Shown here one piece after another: positions 17,250-26,187 of a stretch of DNA of 64,000 nt (positions are counted from its first letter, which is position 1; each line of letters opens with the position of its first letter). Location of the stretch: contig NZ_JBLUWW010000003.1 of the NCBI RefSeq assembly GCF_048323655.1, forward strand, positions 124,001 through 188,000, read 5' to 3'. The position numbers were made by a program, and so were the translations under genes. The notes under the pieces are model-generated. The model ran no database searches, had not been told where the DNA came from, and saw only the letters and a program-made list of their open reading frames with translations. Source of the stretch: Salinimicrobium soli (lineage in GTDB: Bacteria > Bacteroidota > Bacteroidia > Flavobacteriales > Flavobacteriaceae).

Positions 17250-18119
17250 CTATACCGTAAGAAAATCCAGGATCTTCCGGATTACTTTGTTGTCTCCCAG
17301 AATACGGCGGTGGCCAAGGTCTTTGGTAATGAAGATCTCACTGTTTTCCATACTTTCATGGATCTCGTGGGCAGCGCCTACATGTACATCCACGTCGTAT
17401 TCATCATGGATAATTAATGTAGGAATTTTAACATGTTTTGCTGAAACAGCTCCGGAGTAGGTGTCCATATCAGCGCCAAATTTTTCATCAAAGTAGTGTT
17501 TCATCTTCTTAGCAACTTTGACGTTCATGTTCATATTGTAGGCGAATTCACGGGTGATCCTGGTGACACTGTTCGCTGTTCCGATTATGACGAGTTTGTC
17601 GATCTGTAGTCCTTCTTTGACTGCTCTAAGCGAAGACATCCCTCCCAGGGAATGGCCTATGGCAGCTGTAAAAGGGCCATAATGTTTATCCAGATAGTGA
17701 ATGGAGTCAATGAAAAATGGCATCATGCTCATTTTTCCCGGGGCTTTGCCATGCGCCGGAGCATCAAAACTTACCACGCTATACCCGTTCTTTACCAGTT
17801 CCTCTGCCATGACCGACATTTGAGTACCCCTGCCGCTCCAGCCGTGGGCCAGCAGGATCTTTTTAGGGGAATCACCATACTCGTAAACCACGATCTCCCG
17901 ATTTATGGAAGGCACTTTGACTCTGTGCTGCTTACTTTTCTCATCCATTTCTTTCTCACGCTCCGGTAATTCATATTTAAAAGGGGTTAGAAAAAGCTTC
18001 GCTGCAAAACGGCTGGCGAGAAAAGGAGAAAGTGCGGTAAGGATCTTTCCGGTGACGAGAATATACTTTGGCACTAATAGCCTCTGTACCGGGGTTTTAT
18101 CTTTTTTTTGCTGGGTCAT
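17250..18119 (-). CDS. Alpha/beta hydrolase
   Basis: A 289-residue alpha/beta-hydrolase fold protein. The nucleophile elbow is GHSLGG, with an LLAHGWSGRG oxyanion strand earlier, an IIHDEYDVDV acid segment, and a C-terminal LGHRRIL histidine: a complete Ser-Asp-His triad. A hydrophobic stretch near residues 24-45 (LVTGKILTALSPFLASRFAAKLFL) may be a membrane-associated helix. Substrate unknown. It is just upstream (30 nt) of the exported msrB in the same direction. Confidence 0.85.
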   Translation of the reverse strand: MTQQKKDKTPVQRLLVPKYILVTGKILTALSPFLASRFAAKLFLTPFKYELPEREKEMDEKSKQHRVKVPSINREIVVYEYGDSPKKILLAHGWSGRGTQMSVMAEELVKNGYSVVSFDAPAHGKAPGKMSMMPFFIDSIHYLDKHYGPFTAAIGHSLGGMSSLRAVKEGLQIDKLVIIGTANSVTRITREFAYNMNMNVKVAKKMKHYFDEKFGADMDTYSGAVSAKHVKIPTLIIHDEYDVDVHVGAAHEIHESMENSEIFITKDLGHRRILGDNKVIRKILDFLTV

Positions 18120-18270
18120 AACTTATTGAAAACCGCAATTTACGAATTCCACAAGCTTTTAAGCCGCATGTTTAAAAGGATTTACAATTTTGGCAGGTAT
18201 TTTGTTAAACCTAATTTAAAGGCGTCAGAGGAGAGGCACCTATTTAGTAACTTTAACAAAAACCATTATT

Positions 18271-19092
18271 ATGAAACTTAAACAAATAACGATAGTAGTA
18301 AGTTTTTTTCTCCTAGTGGTGGCCTGTAAGACCAATCCTTTTACAGGAGAGAAAAATTTAAATTTTTACCCCAATTCCCAGATCTTTCCTGCTGCTTTTC
18401 AGCAGTACAACCAGATAATGGCTGAGAATAAGGTAGTAACGGGAACTGAAGATTCAAGAATGATCAAAAAGGTAGGAAGCAAAATTGCGACTGCCGCAGA
18501 GCGCTACCTTGACGCAAATGGATATCAGGGATATCTTGACGATTATAAATGGGAGTATAACCTTATACAGGATGACCAGGTAAACGCCTGGGCTATGCCC
18601 GGAGGTAAGATCGCTTTCTATACCGGAATAATGCCTATTGCAAAGGATGAACCCGGGGTAGCAGCAATTATGGCTCACGAGGTGGCTCACGCTCTTGCAG
18701 ATCACGGTGCGCAACGTATGAGTGCAGCACAACTTCAACAGGTTGGTGGCGCCGTAGTGGGAGCTGCAGTGGGAAGTAAGAGCGAAAGCACCCAACAGAT
18801 CATCAGTCAGGCGTACGGTCTGGGTACCACTGTGGGAGTGATGCTTCCTTTTAGCCGTGGGCATGAGTCTGAAGCAGACAGAATTGGATTAACGTTGATG
18901 GCGATTGCAGGTTATGATCCTATGGTGGCAGCTGACCTGTGGAGAAGAATGAAAGCTCAGGGTGGACAGGCACCACCTGAATTTCTGAGTACTCACCCGT
19001 CCTCTGATACGCGAATTAGAAATATTGAAAAATGGGCCCCTCAGGCAAAAGCCGAAGCCAAAAAATTCGGGGTGACCAATTTCCAATCATAG
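18271..19092 (+). CDS. M48 family metallopeptidase, lipoprotein
   Basis: A 273-residue zinc protease. Cys19 in LVVAC is a lipobox cysteine, so it is membrane-anchored in the envelope. The HEVAH motif (His136, Glu137, His140) and the downstream glutamate in HESEADRIG (Glu201) form the gluzincin site. The architecture matches LoiP/YcaL-type periplasmic M48 proteases that help quality control of outer-membrane proteins. NPFTGEKNLN after the lipobox is typical of Bacteroidetes members. It is terminated 27 nt after the stop. Confidence 0.92.
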   Translation: MKLKQITIVVSFFLLVVACKTNPFTGEKNLNFYPNSQIFPAAFQQYNQIMAENKVVTGTEDSRMIKKVGSKIATAAERYLDANGYQGYLDDYKWEYNLIQDDQVNAWAMPGGKIAFYTGIMPIAKDEPGVAAIMAHEVAHALADHGAQRMSAAQLQQVGGAVVGAAVGSKSESTQQIISQAYGLGTTVGVMLPFSRGHESEADRIGLTLMAIAGYDPMVAADLWRRMKAQGGQAPPEFLSTHPSSDTRIRNIEKWAPQAKAEAKKFGVTNFQS

Positions 19093-19118
19093 AAAGTTTT
19101 ATAAAAACTGTACTTTAG

Positions 19119-19147
19119 GAGCTGCCAATTGGCAGCTCTTTTAATTT
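19119..19147 (+). terminator. Rho-independent terminator after the M48 gene
   Basis: An 8-bp GC-rich stem (19119-19126 with 19131-19138), AATT loop, T-run. Contains the same 16-mer palindrome as the murA terminator. Confidence 0.88.
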
Positions 19148-19155
19148 CAGCCTTT

Positions 19156-20496
19156 ATGAAACACCTCCCAAAAGGAAGCAAAAAGCTTTTGAATGCCTGG
19201 GCTTTTTACGACTGGGCGAATTCTGTTTACAGCCTCGTAATAGCATCTACCATATTTCCGATCTTTTATGCCGCCCTAACGATCGTGAAAAATGAGCAGG
19301 GAGATATTATTGATGATTCTGTTTACCTTCTGGGATTTAATTTTAATAATGATTCGTTAATCAGCTATGTGACGGCTCTGGCCTTCCTGGTGGTGGCGAT
19401 CATGAGTCCTTTTTTATCAGGGATTGCAGATTACGTGGGGAATAAAAAGAACTTCCTGAAATTTTTCTGTTACCTGGGTGCTGTGTCGTGTATAGGCCTT
19501 TTCTGGTTCAATCTTGAAAACCTTCTTTTTGGACTCCTTTGCTACTTTCTGGCCCTTATAGGGTTCTGGTCCAGCCTGGTCTTCTATAATTCTTATCTGC
19601 CCGATATCGCTTTTCCTGATCAACAGGATAAAGTGAGTGCACGAGGTTTTTCTATGGGCTATATAGGGAGTGTGATCCTGTTGATCCTTTGCCTCGGAAT
19701 GATCATGAACTATGAATGGTTTGGTTTTGAAAGTGAAAGTTTTCCAACGCGATTGTCATTTGTTTTGACCGGAATCTGGTGGATAGGTTTCAGCCAGATC
19801 ACCTATTATTATCTTCCGAAGGGAAATAAAAAGCAGACCCTCACCAGGGATGTGATGTTCAACGGTTTTAAAGAACTCAAACTGATATGGAAAAGCCTGC
19901 AACACAATCCGCAGTTGAAGAAATACCTCAGAGCCTTTTTTGTTTACAGTATGGCGGTGCAGACCGTAATGTTGATCGCGACTTATTTCGGGATCGAAGA
20001 GGTCAATTGGTCAGGACAGGATGCAACCACCGGATTAATAGTGAGCATTCTCCTTATCCAGCTGGTAGCGGTGGCCGGAGCGACTATTACTTCCCGTTTA
20101 TCTGCACGCATGGGAAATATTCCGACCCTCATTATGGTGAATATCATTTGGATCATGATCTGTGTCTATGCCTTTTTCGTTAAGACTCCTGTTCAATTCT
20201 ATATTGCGGCTGGATTAGTAGGTCTGGTGATGGGAGGAATTCAAACGCTTTCCCGGTCTACCTATTCAAAAATGCTTCCAGAGAACACTCTTGATACCGC
20301 CAGTTATTTCAGTTTTTATGATGTTTCTGAAAAAATTGGAATAGTGATAGGAATGGTTCTTTACGGGGTCGTTGCTGAAGTCTTTGGTAGTATCAGGTTT
20401 TCTATACTGTTTTTAACGGCCTTTTTCTTAGTAGGAGTAGTCCTTTTACTCAGAGTCCCTAAAGAAAAATTGGAGCCAAAAAAAGAGACGGCCTAA
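19156..20496 (+). CDS. MFS transporter, UMF1/Atg22-like
   Basis: A 446-residue membrane protein with about 12 hydrophobic segments. The N-terminal LLNAWAFYDWANSVYSLVI is the signature of the UMF1/Atg22-like branch of the major facilitator superfamily; LSGIADYVGNKK and VMGGIQTLSRSTYSKMLPE are the conserved loops. The ATG at 19156 is chosen because upstream ATGs (from 19129) lie within the preceding terminator. In fungi Atg22 exports vacuolar amino acids; the substrate of bacterial members is unknown. Its last codons lie inside a hairpin that serves the opposite strand. Confidence 0.9.
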   Translation: MKHLPKGSKKLLNAWAFYDWANSVYSLVIASTIFPIFYAALTIVKNEQGDIIDDSVYLLGFNFNNDSLISYVTALAFLVVAIMSPFLSGIADYVGNKKNFLKFFCYLGAVSCIGLFWFNLENLLFGLLCYFLALIGFWSSLVFYNSYLPDIAFPDQQDKVSARGFSMGYIGSVILLILCLGMIMNYEWFGFESESFPTRLSFVLTGIWWIGFSQITYYYLPKGNKKQTLTRDVMFNGFKELKLIWKSLQHNPQLKKYLRAFFVYSMAVQTVMLIATYFGIEEVNWSGQDATTGLIVSILLIQLVAVAGATITSRLSARMGNIPTLIMVNIIWIMICVYAFFVKTPVQFYIAAGLVGLVMGGIQTLSRSTYSKMLPENTLDTASYFSFYDVSEKIGIVIGMVLYGVVAEVFGSIRFSILFLTAFFLVGVVLLLRVPKEKLEPKKETA

Positions 20497-20505
20497 AGCC
20501 GTCTC
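20477..20505 (-). terminator. Minus-strand terminator inside the 3' end of the MFS gene
   Basis: An 8-bp stem (20485-20492 with 20498-20505) followed on the minus strand by an 8-nt T-run (20484-20477). It lies 21 nt past the stop of the GIN-domain gene and overlaps the last codons and stop of the convergent MFS gene. Confidence 0.82.
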
Positions 20506-20525
20506 GTATAATGAAAGGAACAAGT

Positions 20526-21260
20526 TTATCTTTTGGAAATAGAACCAATTCCCATAGTTTTAAAATCTTCTTTTTTAGGATTCCCCTTGTATTCTATATC
20601 TCCTGCACCGGGAATGGTAGCTTTTAATACTTCGGAAGCATAGACCTGAATATCTCCGGAACCGATCAAAGTTGCTTTAACATTCTGACACTTGAACTCA
20701 AAAGCTGCAATATCTCCAGATCCGGTTACGTTACACTGAAAGTCTGTTGCACTTCCTTTGAGTTCTATATCACCTGAGCCGGTGACGTTAGCCCTGGCGT
20801 TAGCAGCTTCCACGGGAAGTTTAATATTTCCTGATCCGGTAAGGCTGGCTTCAAAATTCTCAGCTTTCAAAGTTCTGGTAGAGTATATGTCACCCGATCC
20901 CACAAGGGAAACAGAGCTGATCTCTTCTACAGGAACAGTCACCTTCAGTTTCATGTTTCGGGAAGGGTCAAGGTTATATCCTTTTTTGGTAGATATCTTT
21001 AATTGATCTCCTTTGACCTCGGTAACAATATATTCAAGAAGATTTTCTTCGGCTTCAATCTCGAGTCTTCCCTCTTTGCCTGCTACCAGTTCCACGTCCA
21101 TCGATCCAAGAAGAGATACTTCATCATAACTGCCCACGTTTCGGGTTTCCTTTGTCATTTTGCCGTTTCCGTCGATCTCTTTATTGCCTTGCCACCATTG
21201 TGCATTTGCTGAGTTATAAGAAAATGCAAGAAGGGCAAGTAGTAAAATTGATTTTTTCAT
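20526..21260 (-). CDS. Head GIN domain (DUF2807) exported protein
   Basis: A 244-residue protein with a signal peptide ending SANAQ. The mature part is a DUF2807 beta-helix: GSGDI or GAGDI recurs every 17-20 residues (SLVGSGDIYS, SLTGSGNIKL, NVTGSGDIEL, NVTGSGDIAA, TLIGSGDIQV, TIPGAGDIEY), each probably one turn of a right-handed solenoid. Predicted periplasmic or surface-exposed. It is the last gene of the ECF sigma-factor operon and ends at its own terminator. Function unknown; the context suggests an envelope-stress output. Confidence 0.87.
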   Translation of the reverse strand: MKKSILLLALLAFSYNSANAQWWQGNKEIDGNGKMTKETRNVGSYDEVSLLGSMDVELVAGKEGRLEIEAEENLLEYIVTEVKGDQLKISTKKGYNLDPSRNMKLKVTVPVEEISSVSLVGSGDIYSTRTLKAENFEASLTGSGNIKLPVEAANARANVTGSGDIELKGSATDFQCNVTGSGDIAAFEFKCQNVKATLIGSGDIQVYASEVLKATIPGAGDIEYKGNPKKEDFKTMGIGSISKR

Positions 21261-21296
21261 GTTTGAAATTTTTGACTGATTAATGAATCGGTTTGT

Positions 21297-22388
21297 TTAG
21301 TCTTCAAAAGAAACGCTACCGTAGCTGGAATTTATTCTTACTTTTCCACCAGCGTTTGCTGATTTGTAGTAGCCTTCATAATGCCTGTCTGTAGAAGACT
21401 GATTTTTTTTATTCAGTGTAAATCCGGAATTATCCAATCCCTTGATTCCTCCGTACGAAGTTCTTACTTCAAAACTAAAAGGTGCATCCCTGTCATACCC
21501 TATTTTCACTGAGGTATAATCTGTACTTAGGTCCAGTTCTTTAAGACTGCCCATCAATTTTTCGATAGCGAGGGAACCATAGTCCATTCCCAGGTTTGCA
21601 CTACCGTAGATCAATCCCAGTTTTACTCCCAGGTAATCTCCACTTCCTTTAATATTCCTCAGTTTTTCAACTTTTAGAGAACCATAGTCACAGCTAAAGC
21701 CCAGGTTTTCCACTTTCTCAAAATAGGAATCCGTATAGTCGGCATTCAGGTTAACCGTTCCAGCCTCATCAATGCTGAATTCAGAATAGTCTGCACTGAT
21801 CTTAGCTCTTTTCACATAATGGATGGAACTGTTCCTGGTGTAGTCGAAGCTAAGCATATTGTCATCTCCAAGCAGTTCGCCCACCATTATTCTTCCATAG
21901 TCACAGGAAATTTTGGCGTTACCCTCAAGCCTGTCCAGGTTAATGCTTCCGTAATCATTGCTTAGATCTACATTGTTGGTCACAGGAGCTTTAACTCTAT
22001 AGTTGATCTCCATATTTACATTACTGCTTCCTCCAAAAAGGCTGTTCCAGAAGGAATTATTTTCCTTCTCAAAAAGGGTTCTGGCGCTAACGGTTCCATT
22101 TGATTGCTGAAATCTTACATCGATCTCCTTTAGGCGTTCTTCCACTTTCTCTTCATTGTTTCCGTTGGTCTCAATGAATACTTCAATGACAACCCGGTTT
22201 TGGTCCCAGGTAGTGACATCGACATTTCCATAGCTGTTATCGATCTTTAGAAGATCCTTAGCAGAAACAGTATACTCTTTTTTGAGTTTTTTCTGTTTGG
22301 TATATTTTCCTTTATACCCATTGTTTGCACAGCTAATTGCCGGCACCAGGACGAGTGCAAATAGTACCTTATATAATATTGTTTTCAT
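21297..22388 (-). CDS. Exported beta-solenoid protein (DUF4097-like)
   Basis: A 363-residue exported protein, signal peptide ending PAISC (possible lipoprotein). Its body is a chain of repeats built on (N/C/A/M)DYGSI or DYTS/DYSE: SNDYGSINLD, SCDYGRIMVG, SFDYTRNSSI, SADYSEFSID, NADYTDSYFE, SCDYGSLKVE, GMDYGSLAIE, STDYTSVKIG, RTSYGGIKG, NSSYGSVSF. This resembles DUF4097/adhesin solenoids and the GIN protein downstream. Its start overlaps the stop of the upstream gene by 20 nt, showing operon coupling. Function unknown. Confidence 0.78.
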   Translation of the reverse strand: MKTILYKVLFALVLVPAISCANNGYKGKYTKQKKLKKEYTVSAKDLLKIDNSYGNVDVTTWDQNRVVIEVFIETNGNNEEKVEERLKEIDVRFQQSNGTVSARTLFEKENNSFWNSLFGGSSNVNMEINYRVKAPVTNNVDLSNDYGSINLDRLEGNAKISCDYGRIMVGELLGDDNMLSFDYTRNSSIHYVKRAKISADYSEFSIDEAGTVNLNADYTDSYFEKVENLGFSCDYGSLKVEKLRNIKGSGDYLGVKLGLIYGSANLGMDYGSLAIEKLMGSLKELDLSTDYTSVKIGYDRDAPFSFEVRTSYGGIKGLDNSGFTLNKKNQSSTDRHYEGYYKSANAGGKVRINSSYGSVSFED

Positions 22389-22923
22389 GGGGTGTGTTTT
22401 TTAGGGTTTTGATTGTGTTTACTTTTTCGAGGACTGATTTTAATAGATCTATTCGTTTTTGGAAATTGGTGATCATAGCGTAGATCACCCGTTGATCCTG
22501 ACCGCTTTTATTGAGGTCTTTTTTTAGTTTTTCATAATCCTTTTCCAGGATGTCCAGCTGTTGAAGCGCATCGTTTATAACCGCTTCAGTCTCCGGAGTC
22601 TTCATTTCTTCCAGGTTCTCCAACTCAGTTTTAATGACAGAGGCATAAAAGTTCTGGGTCTGCTTCATCTCTGGTGAGACATTTGCCAGTTCCTGTTCTG
22701 AGGAGAATGGATTGCCCAGACCCTGGAAGAGAAGGAATGCGACCAGCAAACTGGCAGCCACAGACATAATGGGGAGCCATAGAGAAATAACTCCTGAATG
22801 ATTTGTCTTTTCCTTTTTGTGCTCTTTCAGCTTATCACGAAACCGCCCTTCATGTCCCGCTGCCGGTTCGGCAACGTCAAAGTCCAGTCCGTCAAAAAGG
22901 TCTTTTAAATTATCAGTTTTCAT
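22369..22923 (-). CDS. Probable anti-sigma factor (single-span membrane protein)
   Basis: A 184-residue protein with a short acidic cytoplasmic N-terminus (MKTDNLKDLFDGLDFDVAEP), one hydrophobic span (LWLPIMSVAASLLVAFLLFQGLG, about residues 48-70), and a helical extracytoplasmic part rich in Leu, Glu and Lys (ETEAVINDALQQLDILEKDYEKLKKDLNKS). It overlaps the ECF sigma gene upstream by 11 nt and the solenoid gene downstream by 20 nt. Topology and gene order fit a membrane regulator that holds the sigma factor; there is no HCxxC zinc anti-sigma motif, so the assignment rests on context. Confidence 0.65.
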   Translation of the reverse strand: MKTDNLKDLFDGLDFDVAEPAAGHEGRFRDKLKEHKKEKTNHSGVISLWLPIMSVAASLLVAFLLFQGLGNPFSSEQELANVSPEMKQTQNFYASVIKTELENLEEMKTPETEAVINDALQQLDILEKDYEKLKKDLNKSGQDQRVIYAMITNFQKRIDLLKSVLEKVNTIKTLKNTPHENNII

Positions 22924-23473
22924 AGCTCATCAATTTATTCCGAAGGCTTTCTTTGGCCCGCGAAATGGTTGTTCTACAGTTAGCGTAGGAAATATTGAGT
23001 ATTTCGCAAATTTCTTCATAATCATATCCCTCGATCAAATGCAGGGTGAGGGCAACCCTGTAATTTTCTTTTAAGGAATCCAGCGTCTTCAGGATCATTT
23101 TCACCTTCGGATTTCCTTCTTCCTCTTCGGAAGTGATCCCTGTACCTTCATCAGCTGCATTCCTGAACTGATCGTTGTAGGACACCTCCTGGTATTTTAC
23201 ATTCTTGTTGTAAACATTGATACTGTAGTTCACAACGATCTTTTTGAGCCAGGCTCCAAAAGTGGAAGTCCCTTCGTATGTATCCAGTTTATCAAAGGCT
23301 TTTAAAAAGCACTCCTGTATGATGTCTTCAGCTTCCGCAGAATGTTTTACAATACGTAAAGCAGTGTTATACATAGCTTTGCTGTATTTATTGTAAATTT
23401 CCATTTGGGCTCGGCCGTCTCCACGACGGCATTTATCCAAAAGCTCATCAATATGTTGTGTGGTTAGTGTCAA
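22913..23473 (-). CDS. ECF RNA polymerase sigma factor
   Basis: A 186-residue sigma-70 family protein. Region 2 is YNKYSKAMYNTALRIVKHSAEAEDIIQECFLKAFDKLDTY, with the usual AEDI(I/V)Q core; region 4 is LKENYRVALTLHLIEGYDYEEICEILNISYANCRTTISRAKESLRNKL, a helix-turn-helix. No regions 1 or 3. The start is TTG at 23473 (MTLTTQHIDELL). Heads a four-gene operon (sigma, membrane regulator, two repeat-rich exported proteins), which suggests it controls envelope composition, probably including its own operon. Confidence 0.93.
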   Translation of the reverse strand: MTLTTQHIDELLDKCRRGDGRAQMEIYNKYSKAMYNTALRIVKHSAEAEDIIQECFLKAFDKLDTYEGTSTFGAWLKKIVVNYSINVYNKNVKYQEVSYNDQFRNAADEGTGITSEEEEGNPKVKMILKTLDSLKENYRVALTLHLIEGYDYEEICEILNISYANCRTTISRAKESLRNKLMSYEN

Positions 23474-23689
23474 AATATCAAGCTTTATAATAAAGATAGG
23501 TTTGAAACCCGATTGTTACAGTTTTGGAGAATTTTCTTTAAAATTTTTTAAATCGTTGGCATAACAATTGAAATAATGCAGGAGTTATCTGCCTTAACCG
23601 CCTGTTATACAGCAATTGTAAAGGTATAAAAGCATAACCTGATAAATAGAAAATAATAACTGCAATGACAGTTTGACTTAATTATAGAT

Positions 23690-26140
23690 ATGGCCAGAAC
23701 AAAATTTACAAATCTTGACAGTCTGTCATTACAGGGAATCGATGAGGATGCAGAATTAATTCCCTTAATGACTCCTGAAGATGAAGAAGAAATAAATAAG
23801 GAAGACCTCCCCGAGGTGCTTCCCATCCTGCCGCTACGCAATACTGTACTGTTCCCCGGAGTTGTAATACCTATTACTGCCGGAAGGGACACTTCTATAA
23901 AGCTTATTAATGAAGCCAATAATGGCAATAAAGTAATTGGAGTGGTTTCTCAAAAGGATGAAAAAGTTGAGAACCCTACTGCTAAAGACATTAATAAAAT
24001 AGGAGTGGTAGCCCGTATCCTGAGGGTGTTGAAGATGCCTGATGGAAACACTACGGTGATCATTCAGGGTAAGAAGAGATTCGAGGTTTCGGAGATCATT
24101 TCTGAAAAGCCTTACATGAAGGCAAAGATCACAGAAGTACCCGAAGCTCGTCCTGCCCAGGATAATGAGGAATTTTCTGCAATTATCGACTCTATTAAGG
24201 AGCTTGCGCTACAGATCATCAAGAACAGTCCAAATATTCCGACAGAAGCTTCTTTTGCCATTCAGAATATTGAGAGTCCTTCCTTCCTCATCAATTTCGT
24301 GTCTTCAAACATGAACCTTTCTGTTGCAGAAAAGCAGAAATTACTGGAGACAAATGATCTTAAAGAGCGTGCCCTTTCCACACTCAAGTTCATGAACATG
24401 GAATACCAAAAACTGGAATTGCGCAATGACATCCAGTCAAAGGTACAAAGTGACATGAGCCAGCAGCAGCGGGAGTACTTCCTGCAACAGCAAATGAAGA
24501 CCATCCAGGAAGAGTTGGGTGGTGTTTCTCATGAAGGGGAGCTTGAAGAAATGAGGGCCCGTGCTAAAAAGAAAAAGTGGCCGAAAAATATCCAGAAGCA
24601 TTTTGAGAAGGAGCTTGCGAAAATGCAGCGTATGAATCCGCAGGTTGCTGAATATTCCATTCAGCGCAATTACCTGGATCTTTTCCTTGAATTGCCATGG
24701 AATGAATTCAGTAAAGATAAATTCGATCTTAAGAGAGCTCAGCGCATTCTTGACAGGGACCACTACGGCCTTGAAGATGTGAAGGAGCGAATCATTGAGT
24801 ACCTGGCTGTTTTAAAGATCAGGAATGATATGAAATCACCTATTCTGTGTCTTTACGGACCTCCTGGAGTAGGTAAGACCAGCCTTGGTAAATCAATTGC
24901 TGAAGCGCTTGGACGTGAATACGTGAGAGTGTCGCTTGGAGGCTTGAGAGATGAAGCTGAAATACGCGGACACAGAAAGACCTACATTGGTGCTATGCCG
25001 GGTAGAATTATTCAGAGTTTGAGAAAGGCAGGAACCAGTAACCCTGTGTTCGTGCTGGATGAGGTTGATAAATTGAGTGTTGGCCACAGCGGTGATCCAT
25101 CTTCAGCTTTGCTGGAGGTATTGGATCCAGAACAGAACAGTGAATTCCACGATAACTTCCTGGAGATGCCGTTCGATCTTTCAAAAGTGATGTTCATTGC
25201 TACGGCTAATAATCTTTCCAACATACAACCTGCCCTGCGTGACCGTATGGAAATGATCAATGTAACAGGGTATACTATTGAAGAGAAGGTAGAAATTGCC
25301 AAGCAGCATTTGCTTCCGAAGCAATTGAAAGAACACGGTCTTACTAAAGAAAACCTGAAGATAGGCAAGAAACAACTTGAGAAGATCGTAGAAGGTTATA
25401 CCCGGGAATCGGGGGTAAGAAGTCTTGAAAAGAAGATCGCGAAAATGGTGCGTTTTGCGGCCAAGAATATTGCGATGGAGACTGAATACAATGTAAAAAT
25501 AACTGATGCTGACATTGAGGAAGTGCTGGGAAGTCCAAAAATGGAGCGAGATAAGTATGAAGATAATGAAACTGCAGGAGTAGTGACAGGACTTGCCTGG
25601 ACCCAGGTTGGTGGTGATATCTTATTTATAGAGTCTATCCTGTCAAAAGGAAAAGGAGCGTTGAACATTACCGGGAACCTTGGGAAGGTAATGAAGGAAT
25701 CTGCTACTATTGCCCTGGAATATATCAAAGGAAACGCGGAAGAACTTGGAATTGATCCCGAGGTGATCGAGAAATACAATGTTCACATTCACGTGCCTGA
25801 AGGAGCAACTCCTAAAGATGGACCAAGTGCCGGTATTACCATGCTCACATCTCTGGTTTCTCTGTACACTCAGCGCAAAGTGAAGAAGAGCCTGGCCATG
25901 ACCGGGGAGATCACGCTGCGTGGAAAAGTCCTTCCCGTTGGTGGAATCAAAGAGAAGATCCTTGCCGCAAAGAGAGCGCATATTACCGAGATCATTCTTT
26001 GCGAAGAGAACCGAAAAGATATTGAGGAGATCAAGCCGGACTATCTCAAAGGTCTTACTTTCCATTATGTGAAGGAAATGAAAGAAGTGATTGATATAGC
26101 TATTCTAAAAGAGAAAGTAAAGAATCCGAAGAAATTGTAA
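23690..26140 (+). CDS. lon: ATP-dependent protease Lon
   Basis: An 816-residue LonA. The N-terminal substrate domain (residues 45-250) begins LPILPLRNTVLFPGVV; a coiled linker follows (QQQREYFLQQQMK). The AAA+ module has Walker A GPPGVGKT (390-397) and Walker B VFVLDEVDK (453-461). The C-terminal peptidase has Ser713 (KDGPSAG) and Lys756 (GGIKEK), the serine-lysine dyad. It degrades misfolded and regulatory proteins in the cytosol. Single gene, bounded by a bidirectional terminator. Bacteroidetes-typical acidic N-terminal extension of about 40 residues. Confidence 0.97.
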   Translation: MARTKFTNLDSLSLQGIDEDAELIPLMTPEDEEEINKEDLPEVLPILPLRNTVLFPGVVIPITAGRDTSIKLINEANNGNKVIGVVSQKDEKVENPTAKDINKIGVVARILRVLKMPDGNTTVIIQGKKRFEVSEIISEKPYMKAKITEVPEARPAQDNEEFSAIIDSIKELALQIIKNSPNIPTEASFAIQNIESPSFLINFVSSNMNLSVAEKQKLLETNDLKERALSTLKFMNMEYQKLELRNDIQSKVQSDMSQQQREYFLQQQMKTIQEELGGVSHEGELEEMRARAKKKKWPKNIQKHFEKELAKMQRMNPQVAEYSIQRNYLDLFLELPWNEFSKDKFDLKRAQRILDRDHYGLEDVKERIIEYLAVLKIRNDMKSPILCLYGPPGVGKTSLGKSIAEALGREYVRVSLGGLRDEAEIRGHRKTYIGAMPGRIIQSLRKAGTSNPVFVLDEVDKLSVGHSGDPSSALLEVLDPEQNSEFHDNFLEMPFDLSKVMFIATANNLSNIQPALRDRMEMINVTGYTIEEKVEIAKQHLLPKQLKEHGLTKENLKIGKKQLEKIVEGYTRESGVRSLEKKIAKMVRFAAKNIAMETEYNVKITDADIEEVLGSPKMERDKYEDNETAGVVTGLAWTQVGGDILFIESILSKGKGALNITGNLGKVMKESATIALEYIKGNAEELGIDPEVIEKYNVHIHVPEGATPKDGPSAGITMLTSLVSLYTQRKVKKSLAMTGEITLRGKVLPVGGIKEKILAAKRAHITEIILCEENRKDIEEIKPDYLKGLTFHYVKEMKEVIDIAILKEKVKNPKKL

Positions 26141-26160
26141 TCTTTAAGGAACTAAATACA

Positions 26161-26187
26161 AAGCCCCGGTAAAAGCCGGGGTTTTTT
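26161..26187. terminator. Bidirectional terminator between lon and the GH26-like gene
   Basis: Stem of 6 GC pairs (26164-26169 with 26176-26181) extended by A-U/G-U pairs, then a 7-nt T-run on the plus strand; serves lon mainly. Confidence 0.85.

Noticed and set aside
24262..26065. Several minus-strand open frames of 64-140 codons across lon
   Set aside because: Shadows caused by codon bias in a long, well-conserved gene.
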